Shown: positions 16,878-23,835 of the stretch, piece by piece | Layout of the letters: each line of letters opens with the position of its first letter | Numbering within the stretch: position 1 is the stretch's first letter | DNA from: a virus | IMG/VR virus record: IMGVR_UViG_3300027746_000094 | Coordinates: 1 to 23,879 of that record | Reading direction: 5' to 3' (one strand) | Length of the DNA stretch: 23,879 nt | Made by a program: the position numbers and the translations under genes | The notes under the pieces: generated by a model | Told to the model about the DNA's origin: nothing | Database searches by the model: none | What the model saw: the letters and a program-made list of their open reading frames with translations, nothing else

Positions 16878-17831
16878 CTACCTAATTTTTCCTGCTTTAC
16901 GAGATTCACGCCATTGTTGGTAAGTGCCATGGAATTCACCATCAGAACCTACTCCAACATCGGCAACTGCTGAACTTGTCTTTATAGGACTAATTGGTGC
17001 AGGTGCTTTGCTGCGTGCAATAGAAGGTTTAGTTTCAGCGTCAGTCTTGGCATCTTTAGGTGTTTCACTAGCCTCAAACTTTGCTTCCAACTTTCCAATT
17101 TCTCGAAGGGCGCTCACTGTTGATAAAGTATTTAGCTTTTCTGCTAGCTCAGGATTTTCTGCTAAATGATAAAGTATTCTAGGGCCTTGTTCAGACTCTA
17201 ACATTGCATCTCTTATAGCATCGTTGACAGTTATGTCGGATGCAGAGGCAATCATTTCATCATAATCAGGTAAATCCGCCTTAACATTAACTAATCGATC
17301 ATTCCAAGATTTAATGATTTTTGATCGTTCATCTTGAATTTTTCGTTCAGCTTCGGCTTTATCTCTATTCAAAAGGGCATTTTCTGCCGACCATTCAGCT
17401 AATGCTTCAGCGTATTCAAACGCATCATTAAACTGACTTGGCGAAGGCTTAACGTTTTCCTCTACAGGTTTCGGTTCAGCTCTTCCTTCTAGCTCTTTAA
17501 TACGACTTTCTAAAGACTCACGAGCTTCACGTTCTTTAGCCGCTTCTTTGCGAGCTTCTTCACGTTGCTTTGTTAGTTCTGAAAATCTTTTCTCAAGCTT
17601 GGGGTTTTGTTTCTTCTCTTCTGTTGCTTTTGTTTCTGTTTCTTTTTCAGTTGTTTCTGATTCACTCTGAACTTCAGCTTCTTCCGTTGGCTCTGTTGTA
17701 TCAACTTCCTGTTTAGGTGTTTCTACTTCAGCCTCAATCGGTGCTTGTTCAGCTAAACCCAACTTATTTGCATAAAACGCTTCTGAATTTTCAGAAGTTA
17801 CTACTGTTGCTACTCGTTCTTGTTCTGACAT
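16878..17831 (-). CDS. Capsid scaffolding protein (P22 gp8 position)
   Basis: A 317-residue acidic, highly charged protein that directs coat assembly and is released on packaging. From the ATG at 17831, residues 30-75 are a Glu/Thr-rich disordered region, residues 77-117 a long coiled coil (LEKRFSELTKQREEARKEAA and following), the middle is helical, and the C-terminus is short, basic and helical (TYQQWRESRKAGKIR), as in P22 scaffold, whose basic C-terminal helix-turn-helix binds coat. The reading frame stays open upstream to a TTG at 17843, but the ATG at 17831 has GGAG six bases before it and is the better start. It lies between portal and coat as in P22, behind a promoter-like site and a small hairpin. 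Confidence 0.88.
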   Translation of the reverse strand: MSEQERVATVVTSENSEAFYANKLGLAEQAPIEAEVETPKQEVDTTEPTEEAEVQSESETTEKETETKATEEKKQNPKLEKRFSELTKQREEARKEAAKEREARESLESRIKELEGRAEPKPVEENVKPSPSQFNDAFEYAEALAEWSAENALLNRDKAEAERKIQDERSKIIKSWNDRLVNVKADLPDYDEMIASASDITVNDAIRDAMLESEQGPRILYHLAENPELAEKLNTLSTVSALREIGKLEAKFEASETPKDAKTDAETKPSIARSKAPAPISPIKTSSAVADVGVGSDGEFHGTYQQWRESRKAGKIR

Positions 17832-17837
17832 GGATAA

Positions 17838-17841
17838 CTCC
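17838..17841 (-). promoter_or_regulatory. Ribosome site (GGAG) that sets the scaffold start at ATG 17831
   Basis: GGAG is six bases upstream of the ATG at 17831 and overlaps the alternative upstream TTG codon at 17843. It cannot serve that TTG, so the ATG start (317 residues, beginning MSEQERV) is preferred. Confidence 0.7.
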
Positions 17842-17852
17842 AAGATTTTTAC

Positions 17853-17868
17853 CCAATGATTCCATTGG
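17853..17868. repeat. Small inverted repeat in the scaffold 5' leader
   Basis: CCAATG and CATTGG form a 6-bp stem with a 4-base loop, between the promoter-like site at 17880-17908 and the scaffold ribosome site. It has no T-run in the transcribed direction close enough to act as a terminator. It might stabilise the leader or modulate scaffold translation, which is autoregulated in P22, but this is speculation. Confidence 0.4.
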
Positions 17869-17879
17869 TAGATTGTTGC

Positions 17880-17908
17880 TTTATACTACAAAATCACTTA
17901 CAAATCAA
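17880..17908 (-). promoter_or_regulatory. Sigma70-like promoter upstream of scaffold and coat
   Basis: On the minus strand TTGATT (17908-17903) is followed by a 17-base spacer and TATAAA (17885-17880), matching 4 of 6 and 5 of 6 consensus bases at ideal spacing. It starts only eight bases after the portal stop codon and would give a leader of about 40 bases ahead of scaffold. It would raise scaffold and coat transcription relative to the low-copy portal and terminase. Confidence 0.5.
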
Positions 17909-17915
17909 TTCTTAC

Positions 17916-19991
17916 TTATATAGCTCTTTCAGTTGTTTCTGCACTAGCCATTTTAGCTTGCACGCCATTCATTTTTGCTAATAAAAGGGCTACTTGCGCT
18001 TTAAGCTCTTCAATTTGGATTTTAGTGTCATTATTAATGTCTGTATTGCGCTTGCTAGTTTCTTCACGCAATTCAGTATCGTGAGCTTTAGCTGTGACAT
18101 CCATAAGTTTACGTTTAGTTTCTGCATCTTGTTTGACTCCTTCGATGTCTTGACGTTGTTGGATAACCATTTGAAGCTGTTGAATAGCTTGTTGTGATTG
18201 TTGGTTTTGTGCTTGGAGTTGTTGGAGTTGCATTTGAACTCTTGGTGGCACTTTAGACTTATCGTCAACTTTAGCTAATGGGTTATTTACTGCTAATCTA
18301 TCAGCAATCGTTTCTGCGCCTGGAAAATCCATGTTTCTTACCAATAGGTCACCTGCTTGTTGGATTAAACTAGGATCAGCTGCAAACAGAGCCATCATAG
18401 ACTCAACTGCTTCTTGACGTTTAGAGTTGTAACCTGGGCCTGTATCCATAACAACATCATATTCACCTACGGTTACATCATTAAGAATCTTTGTGATACC
18501 TTCTTCGTCTTGGCCATATTGGTTAATAGTTAAGATTTCAGGTTTGCCATCGTCACCAATAATTCTTAATACTCTTTCTCTATCATATATCTTTGGAACT
18601 AAATCAAGAATGATACGACCTGTTTGACGAATAGAGCGAGTTAAGTTGTCATAGTAATGGAAGTTAGTCATATCAACTTGTTGTTGCTGACCTTGTAATG
18701 CTTTACCTGAAACATTGCCTTGTGGTAGTTGAGCTGGATCAAATATACCTACTACTTGCATTAAGTCAGTAGTCATAGATTGAGCCGCAGCCATAATGCC
18801 AGCTGGAGGTGGTTCAGGTTGTAATCTTTGTGGTGGAGGCGCTGGTTGACCATCAATGTCTTTTTGCTTATAACGCAAAACAGGCATAGATTTAATGTTA
18901 GCCATAGCCCATTCATTTTCGTGGCCTTCATCTTGGCCTTCAGCCAATAGCCATTTAGCTTTAGGTGCTAATGCAACTGATTCGGTAAGGGAAGTTTGCC
19001 AAAAGTTATACATTCTTTGTGGGTCTTTAGCCATGCGAACAATACCAAACTTCTTCTTTTTGTTTTCGACTACAGTTTCTTGACCAAACACAGGAACAAT
19101 AGGGATATATTTACCTGCCCATTCGCCTTCTTCTAATACTTCCATAGCAGTTAGTTTGCATACTTTAATCTTTTTCTCAAACGAATCACGAGATTCAACA
19201 ATGGTAATGCCTGCTGCGTCTAATATATCTTGTGAAGGTAAGTCGGTTGACTTAACACTCGAACCATCAGATAGTAAATGAACCTTAATAGATTTGCGTT
19301 CTGTGTAAAAGTATTCAGCAATTCTAATATCTTCCTTCATAACCCATTCAGGATTAGTGTCACCTGTGCCACGCATTGTGAAGCCTTGTTCTGTTTCGGC
19401 TTTAGGATACATTTTACGGAAGTTGTCTTTTGATACGACTGTAGTAATTAAAACTGTTTCTGCGTCTGATCCATCAGGCATAACAGAATTAGGGTCAAAG
19501 TAAACTGTGAAAGGATTATCAATAGCTCTAATGTAGATTTCTTGATCGAATGAATCGTCACGAACATAATCTGTAGTAACACGCCAATAGCCCCAACCCA
19601 TTCTTACTGCAAAGTCACCTGCTTTGTCATAAGCTTGGTCTGCGTCTGATTGTGTTTCAACGTGGCGGCATATACCTTGTAGTATTTCTGCCATTCTTGC
19701 GTCTGATTCGTTATTCATGCCATGCACTTTAATGCGTGGTCTTTGTTGGCGCATCTGATTAGTGATCTGACGGCAATAAGCGTCAACTTTGTTTACTGTT
19801 AGACATGGGCGAGCTTCTAATACTCGGCTGTTTTGAATTTCAACAGGCCATTGGTCACCTGCTGCAAACTTTAAATCTTCTAAAGCTTCTGATCTATTGT
19901 TTTGGTCTGCTTCGTTGGCAAACTGTAAGAATTTAATCGCATCTGCTATGCGTGGGTCGTTATCACTTTGTTGAATGCTATCTTCTGCCAT
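17916..19991 (-). CDS. Portal protein, P22 gp1-like
   Basis: A 691-residue portal of the P22 family (P22 gp1 is 725). Typical segments are the N-terminal helix with EALEDLKFAAGDQWP (35-49), RPCLTVNKVDAYCRQITNQM (61-80), GWGYWRVTT (132-140) with DPNS (166-169) shortly after, and AQLPQGNVSGKALQGQQQQ (420-438) in the stem/crown part. Residues about 586-680 are a Gln-rich then charged coiled coil matching the long C-terminal barrel of P22-type portals. It forms the dodecameric DNA channel, docks the terminase and later binds the gp4-like protein. The gene begins 3 bases after the TerL stop and is followed by the scaffold promoter-like site. Confidence 0.93.
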   Translation of the reverse strand: MAEDSIQQSDNDPRIADAIKFLQFANEADQNNRSEALEDLKFAAGDQWPVEIQNSRVLEARPCLTVNKVDAYCRQITNQMRQQRPRIKVHGMNNESDARMAEILQGICRHVETQSDADQAYDKAGDFAVRMGWGYWRVTTDYVRDDSFDQEIYIRAIDNPFTVYFDPNSVMPDGSDAETVLITTVVSKDNFRKMYPKAETEQGFTMRGTGDTNPEWVMKEDIRIAEYFYTERKSIKVHLLSDGSSVKSTDLPSQDILDAAGITIVESRDSFEKKIKVCKLTAMEVLEEGEWAGKYIPIVPVFGQETVVENKKKKFGIVRMAKDPQRMYNFWQTSLTESVALAPKAKWLLAEGQDEGHENEWAMANIKSMPVLRYKQKDIDGQPAPPPQRLQPEPPPAGIMAAAQSMTTDLMQVVGIFDPAQLPQGNVSGKALQGQQQQVDMTNFHYYDNLTRSIRQTGRIILDLVPKIYDRERVLRIIGDDGKPEILTINQYGQDEEGITKILNDVTVGEYDVVMDTGPGYNSKRQEAVESMMALFAADPSLIQQAGDLLVRNMDFPGAETIADRLAVNNPLAKVDDKSKVPPRVQMQLQQLQAQNQQSQQAIQQLQMVIQQRQDIEGVKQDAETKRKLMDVTAKAHDTELREETSKRNTDINNDTKIQIEELKAQVALLLAKMNGVQAKMASAETTERAI

Positions 19992-19994
19992 GTT

Positions 19995-21284
19995 TTATCC
20001 CATCCAGCTTGCGCCAGGACTATAAGTTAATTTTTGAGCTTTACGTTCTTTTTTGTCTTGGATCATTAAACCTATATAGCGAAATGCGTCAGCGCCATGC
20101 GAATATACATCATGGAGTGGATTTCGACTAAATTGACCTGTATCAGAATCAACTTCATATCGGTAGTGACGCAAACATTGTAACCCATCCTCGCAATTTT
20201 CTCTATCAAAATAGCAACTATTGAATATGGTTCTTGCTGCATTTATAGAATCAACTACAGGAACTCTAGGTAAAATGTTTGTTTTAAACCCTGCTGCTTT
20301 TACTATGTCATTAATAGAGCGGCCATTAGACGCAATGTTTTTACTCTCGGCATCGTGTGGCAAGTGCAAAGTGTCGTATATATATCCAAACTTTTGCATT
20401 TCAGCCAAGTAATGACTAATAGTTTTTTGCGTATCCTGCAAATATCTAATAAGCCTTGTTTCCATGCCTATGAATTGCACAAACCAAATAGCTGTGTGAT
20501 CTGCCCAACCCAAGTCAAAGACCGCATGAACAGGTTTTGTGGCATCGTAAGGCACTCTTGTTATTCTACCTGATAGATCCGCCATATTCATCTCATTAGC
20601 GAATATAGCGCCATCAACGGTGATTCGGCATAGGCCTTCCCACACATTATTGTAAGCCTGCAAGTCCCTATTCTTTAGGGCGTCTTTTTCTAATCGTAAC
20701 GTTTCAGGAAACCAAGGGTTGTCGTTCCAATTAATACGCTGAACAACAGAGTGTTCAGGTGGATTAACTACAAACCTTTGGTAAGTTTCATCTGTTTCTA
20801 ATTCAGGGTTAAATGTGATCCATATTTCTGATTGTTCTTTACGAATAGTCGGTATTAATACATTCCAGCTAGTCTTTGATACGGTTTGCGCTTCCTCTAC
20901 CCAAGCTATGTCAATACCTTCAAACGACTTAACATTAGCAATATTGTTTTTTAAACCTACAAAGGCAAACTCTGTGCCATTTAATCCTCTGATTGTGTTT
21001 TGAGTTACTTCATAGAACCCATCTAAACCCATATCAATGATTTGATCTGATAGTAATTTATGCACCGAGTCTTTAATAGATGTCATAAACTCTCTAGCGC
21101 ACAAAACACGAGTTGGCACTTTAGCGCCTTTAATCAATAAAGCTCTTGCAACACCCCATGATTTTGCACCGCCTCGGCCACCAAACAATATTCGATAGCG
21201 TGATTGTTTAGGTTCAAATAAGCATTCTAGTTTTTGTGGAAACTGAACCCTGGCTATTGCATCTTTAAGTTGTTGTTGATCCAT
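19995..21284 (-). CDS. terL: Terminase large subunit (packaging ATPase/nuclease)
   Basis: A 429-residue terminase of the PBSX/Terminase_3 type. The ATPase domain shows a Walker A-like GGRGGAKS (35-42), a Walker B with acidic pair IDIAWVEEA (124-132) and a coupling motif ITFNP (156-160). The RNase H-like nuclease has its acidic residues at FDLGW (D257), LPHDAE (308-313) and HGADAFRY (D399), so both activities appear intact. It uses ATP to pump DNA into the procapsid and cuts the concatemer. It overlaps the small subunit gene by 20 bases and is followed by portal, the usual order. Headful packaging is suggested by the P22-like portal and coat, but the family alone does not settle the end type. 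Confidence 0.95.
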   Translation of the reverse strand: MDQQQLKDAIARVQFPQKLECLFEPKQSRYRILFGGRGGAKSWGVARALLIKGAKVPTRVLCAREFMTSIKDSVHKLLSDQIIDMGLDGFYEVTQNTIRGLNGTEFAFVGLKNNIANVKSFEGIDIAWVEEAQTVSKTSWNVLIPTIRKEQSEIWITFNPELETDETYQRFVVNPPEHSVVQRINWNDNPWFPETLRLEKDALKNRDLQAYNNVWEGLCRITVDGAIFANEMNMADLSGRITRVPYDATKPVHAVFDLGWADHTAIWFVQFIGMETRLIRYLQDTQKTISHYLAEMQKFGYIYDTLHLPHDAESKNIASNGRSINDIVKAAGFKTNILPRVPVVDSINAARTIFNSCYFDRENCEDGLQCLRHYRYEVDSDTGQFSRNPLHDVYSHGADAFRYIGLMIQDKKERKAQKLTYSPGASWMG

Positions 21285-21612
21285 CTGACTTTACAAAGGT
21301 GACTTGTATGCCTTCAAGTGGCGTGCCGTCAATATTACCAAATTTAGTGGTATTGGTTTCACCCCAGCCCATTTGAGCCTTTGTCCACCATATTGCAGCA
21401 GTAGTGTCACCTGATACAGCTTTGTTGTATAAAGATTTAGCCACTTGAGCCGATGCAGTTGCTTTGCCCACCGCTAGCTCTTTTTCATAGTGTTTGCGTA
21501 GCGTCACATCAGATATGCCAAGTAATGCAGCTATTTGTAATTGAGGCAATCCTAGCCCTGAAGCACTTAATACTTGCTCTTTAGTCTTCTCTGTTGGTGT
21601 GTGTTCTAGCAT
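21265..21612 (-). CDS. terS: Terminase small subunit (DNA recognition)
   Basis: A 115-residue protein with an N-terminal helix-turn-helix: LGLPQLQIAALLGISDVTLRKH (20-41 approx.), in which the AALLGIS turn and TLRKHY recognition helix are clear. A central helix (AQVAKSLYNKAVSGDTTAAI) probably drives ring formation. The segment AAIWWTKAQMGWGE is characteristic of phage small terminases. The C-terminal beta tail (LEGIQVTFVKSDGS) likely contacts TerL. It would recognise the pac/cos site and regulate TerL. The gene overlaps terL by 20 bases. No strong ribosome site is seen (AAAAAAG only). The packaging site, which lies inside this gene in P22, could not be identified. Confidence 0.88.
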   Translation of the reverse strand: MLEHTPTEKTKEQVLSASGLGLPQLQIAALLGISDVTLRKHYEKELAVGKATASAQVAKSLYNKAVSGDTTAAIWWTKAQMGWGETNTTKFGNIDGTPLEGIQVTFVKSDGSTTT

Positions 21613-21654
21613 CTTTTTTATTAACCCAAAGTGTTTTCTATAATGTGTATGTAA

Positions 21655-21825
21655 TCAAGCGCTTACAAGTTTAGTTAAAGTAAACTCTAATTGCACCACA
21701 TTTAGCTTATTCTTATTGCTTAAAGTATCCAATTTATCCTGTGCTTTGGCCTTATGTGTAAATATACACTCATCTAATGGTGATTGATCGTGGCTAAATA
21801 CAATAAACCATCTTTTATACGTCAT
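21655..21825 (-). CDS. Small protein of unknown function (56 aa)
   Basis: A 56-residue frame from ATG 21825 to TGA 21655 fills most of the space between the methyltransferase and terS. It overlaps the methyltransferase end by 11 bases. The product is MTYKRWFIVFSHDQSPLDEC at the N-terminus, with a Lys-rich middle (HKAKAQDKLDTLSNKNK) and a beta-like end (LNVVQLEFTLTKLVSA). The amphipathic pattern, an aromatic start and the tight overlap support a real gene. I do not recognise it. Possible roles include a terminase partner or a small regulator. It has no clear ribosome site and may depend on translational coupling. Confidence 0.6.
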   Translation of the reverse strand: MTYKRWFIVFSHDQSPLDECIFTHKAKAQDKLDTLSNKNKLNVVQLEFTLTKLVSA

Positions 21826-23032
21826 TCTGTATTAACTCGGCTTTCTTTCCTGTGAAATCTTCCCAGCGTTTAACTATTACGTCACAATATTTAGGGTCTA
21901 GTTCCATTGCATTACATCTTCTTCCTGTTTTTTCGCAAGCAATTAAAGTGCTTCCACTACCACAAAAAGGTTCAAATACAATTACTCCATGATTGCTGGA
22001 GTTTAATAAAGCTCTTTCAAGTAACTCAACGGGTTTTGTTGTAGGATGTAAATCGGATCGTTTGGGCCTTTTACATTGCCATAAATCTGATTGTTTTCTA
22101 TCCTGAACAGTCCATATTCTTGGGCCATCAGACTTCCATCCATACCATATAGGTTCATATTGAGTATGATAATCTTTTCTTGATAAAACTAAAGTGTCTT
22201 TAGCCCATATAATTGTAGATGACCAATGAAAATCAGCGTCTCTTAAAGCTTTGTCTACAGCAGGCCATTCTGAAGCACCCATCACACAATATATTGGACA
22301 CCCTGGAAGAGTAACAATATTTATACAACCCATAGTTCCGCTTAAAAAGTCTTGCCATTCTTTATCGGTTGCAAAATTATCATTCATAATCTCACGTGCT
22401 TTATACCCTTGAGCATTATTTGCAAGATTTGTTCCGTAAGCAACGTTCCAGGGAGGGTCTGTTATAACTAACGAAGCTTTATTGCCATCCATTAATTTTT
22501 CAACTTGATCTATACTTGTAGAATCGCCACACATAAGTTTATGGTTACCTAATTGATATATGTCACCTGGCTTTGTTTTTGGTTCAATTGGCGTATCAGG
22601 AACGACATCCTCATCGGTTAAACCTTCAACTTGATCAGGCTTTAATATATCCGCTAATTCTTTATCGGCAAACCCTGTAAGATTTAGGTCAAAGCCCAAG
22701 TCTTGTAGGTCTTTTAGCTCAATAGCTAGTAGGTTTGAATCCCAATCGGAGTTTAGTGCTAGTTTATTGTCCGCAATGATTAATGCTTTGCGTTGTTCTT
22801 TAGATAAATGTGCTAACTCAATGACAGGAACTTCAGTCATGTTTAGTTTTTTAGCCGCCATAATGCGACCATGGCCTGCAATAATTCCATTATCACCATC
22901 AACTAATATAGGATTAGTCCATCCAAACTCTTTAATCGAAGCCGCTATTTGCGTAACTTGATCGTCTGAATGCTTCCTAGAGTTGTTGATATACGGAATT
23001 AGCTCCGATAGCAACCTCTGTTCTATTTGCAT
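21815..23032 (-). CDS. ParB-like/DNA methyltransferase fusion (adenine or N4-cytosine)
   Basis: A 405-residue two-domain protein. Residues 1 to about 115 are a ParB/sulfiredoxin-type domain: NSRKHSDDQVTQIAASIKEF (17-36), NPILVDGDNGIIAGHGR (40-56, the GHGR box) and KALIIADNKLAL (82-93). Residues about 155-400 are a DNA amino-methyltransferase with the catalytic DPPW (192-195), a HPTTKP block (329-334) and the SAM-binding FEPFCGSGST (353-362) at the C-terminal side, that is, the beta-class motif order. DPPW favours N6-adenine but N4-cytosine is possible. Such ParB-MTase fusions are common in phages and usually lack a partner nuclease, and none is seen here. It likely modifies phage DNA to evade host nucleases or to time packaging. 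It is joined to the 62-aa gene by TAATG. Confidence 0.9.
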   Translation of the reverse strand: MQIEQRLLSELIPYINNSRKHSDDQVTQIAASIKEFGWTNPILVDGDNGIIAGHGRIMAAKKLNMTEVPVIELAHLSKEQRKALIIADNKLALNSDWDSNLLAIELKDLQDLGFDLNLTGFADKELADILKPDQVEGLTDEDVVPDTPIEPKTKPGDIYQLGNHKLMCGDSTSIDQVEKLMDGNKASLVITDPPWNVAYGTNLANNAQGYKAREIMNDNFATDKEWQDFLSGTMGCINIVTLPGCPIYCVMGASEWPAVDKALRDADFHWSSTIIWAKDTLVLSRKDYHTQYEPIWYGWKSDGPRIWTVQDRKQSDLWQCKRPKRSDLHPTTKPVELLERALLNSSNHGVIVFEPFCGSGSTLIACEKTGRRCNAMELDPKYCDVIVKRWEDFTGKKAELIQNDV

Positions 23033-23220
23033 TAGACTGTTGGTTCTTCAGGTGCAGGTTCAGCTTTAACTTTGTCAGCTTCTTGTTGCTCTGCTATTTG
23101 TGGGATAGCTTGAGTTTTAATCTTTACTACGATTTGCTCTGCTACTTCCATTGGTAGTTTATATAGACCTGCTACTACTAATTCTGCTTCTTTGATTTCA
23201 AGTTCCAACTTAATGGCCAT
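23032..23220 (-). CDS. Small acidic-tailed conserved phage protein (62 aa)
   Basis: A 62-residue protein with MAIKLELEIKEAELVVAGLY at the start, a helix with KLPMEVAEQIVVKIKTQA, and a disordered acidic/Pro tail ending APEEPTV. Short proteins beginning with a K-L/I-E-L-E-I/V-K strand followed by LxxLPxxxAxxLIxKI occur near terminase genes in many aquatic phages, with no known function. TAATG coupling links it to the methyltransferase. It could be a small oligomerising partner; no binding residues are evident. Confidence 0.65.
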   Translation of the reverse strand: MAIKLELEIKEAELVVAGLYKLPMEVAEQIVVKIKTQAIPQIAEQQEADKVKAEPAPEEPTV

Positions 23221-23238
23221 GATAGTATCCTTTGTTAG

Positions 23239-23379
23239 TTATTTAGATTTCTTCTTTGATGCTTCACGTTTTACCGCATAAGCAATTGCTACTGCTTGCT
23301 TTTGTGGTTTACCAGCTTTGATCTCTGCCTTAATGTTTGATGTAAATGCTTTAGGGCTTGTAGATTTCTTTAACGGCAT
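23239..23379 (-). CDS. Tiny basic conserved protein (46 aa)
   Basis: A 46-residue frame from ATG 23379 to TAA 23239: MPLKKSTSPKAFTSNIKAEI, then AGKPQKQAVAIAYAVKRE and a Lys/Ser tail. The core pattern N-I-K-A-E-x-x-A-G-K-P-x-K-Q-A-V-A-I-A is one I know from many small phage and bacterial proteins of unknown function. The strongly basic tail suggests nucleic-acid contact. Its start codon overlaps the stop of the preceding 52-aa gene (TAATG), which supports its being translated. Confidence 0.7.
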   Translation of the reverse strand: MPLKKSTSPKAFTSNIKAEIKAGKPQKQAVAIAYAVKREASKKKSK

Positions 23380-23537
23380 TATTTTACTCCCTTTTTTACT
23401 GTCTTTGCTGATTGTTTAAATGCTTCAGCTGTTGGTGCGCCTTTAGTGCCTGGCTTTCTCATGTGTTCTTTGCTGCCATGCTTGATTCTTTCTTGTTTTG
23501 CATGGATGTTTGCATATAAACCTGGTTTAACTGCCAT
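23379..23537 (-). CDS. Tiny basic conserved protein (52 aa)
   Basis: A 52-residue frame from ATG 23537 to TAA 23379. The sequence MAVKPGLYANIHAKQERIKH followed by GSKEHMRKPGTKGAPTAEAF is a recurring pattern in phage genomes (LYANIHAK, then MRKPG-x-KGAPTA), with unknown function. It is Lys/Arg-rich throughout and likely binds nucleic acid or an acidic protein. It overlaps the GroES-like gene by 11 bases and hands over to the 46-aa gene by TAATG. GGAGCAAGAAG upstream provides a ribosome site. Confidence 0.72.
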   Translation of the reverse strand: MAVKPGLYANIHAKQERIKHGSKEHMRKPGTKGAPTAEAFKQSAKTVKKGVK

Positions 23538-23835
23538 CTTCTTGCTCCTCAATAAATGCTACGTCTTGCCATGACATAATAAGAAACTTCTCACCGTTAT
23601 CCATGACAGGTTGAAATTTAAGATATTCGTCTTTACCCATAGTTCCAAATCTGATTCGATCACCTATTTTAACATGAACAGGTTCATACTTGCCTTCTTT
23701 GATCTTTTTGCCAGGGCCAACTGCTACAACTACGCCTGTATTGTATTCTTCATCGTATATAAAGCCAGGAATAGTTGACTTGGCTTCACGCTCAATTGGT
23801 TTTACTAATATCTTATCTGCAAAGGGTCTTATCAT
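23527..23835 (-). CDS. Phage-encoded GroES-like co-chaperonin
   Basis: A 102-residue protein matching Cpn10/GroES in length and motif order: MIRPFADKILVKPIERE (1-17), like the IRPLHDRVIVKR start; a mobile-loop region around 18-34 with GFIYDEEYNTG; GVVVAVGPGKK (34-44); VKIGDRIRFG (56-65), like VKVGDIVIF; and the end KFLIMSWQDVAFIEE (83-97), like the LIMSESDILAIVE end of GroES. The subunit should form a heptameric lid on host GroEL. The mobile-loop hydrophobic tripeptide that GroES has as IVL reads FIY here, and the loop is shorter. T4 gp31 shows that a phage co-chaperonin can be needed to fold coat protein, and this gene is just upstream of the packaging and capsid genes. It overlaps upstream and downstream genes (ATGA and 11 bases). 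Confidence 0.88.
   Translation of the reverse strand: MIRPFADKILVKPIEREAKSTIPGFIYDEEYNTGVVVAVGPGKKIKEGKYEPVHVKIGDRIRFGTMGKDEYLKFQPVMDNGEKFLIMSWQDVAFIEEQEDGS

Noticed and set aside
17832-17843. Longer scaffold protein starting at TTG 17843
   Set aside because: The first codon there is TTG and the GGAG site overlaps it; the ATG at 17831 has GGAG at six bases and is the better start.
17994-18268. Overlapping frames on both strands within the end of portal
   Set aside because: They sit in the Gln/Lys-rich coiled-coil region of the portal, with low-complexity products rich in Lys/Asn or Phe/Leu; they are shadows.
21636-21654. Possible promoter (TATAGA box) just upstream of terS
   Set aside because: No -35 hexamer is found at acceptable spacing; in AT-rich DNA the box alone is not evidence.
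21657-21664. Palindrome AAGCGCTT and nearby AGTTTA/TAAACT repeat before terS, considered as a packaging or operator site
   Set aside because: Both lie within the end of the 56-aa frame, are short, and have no T-run or repeated copies. Nothing links them to packaging.
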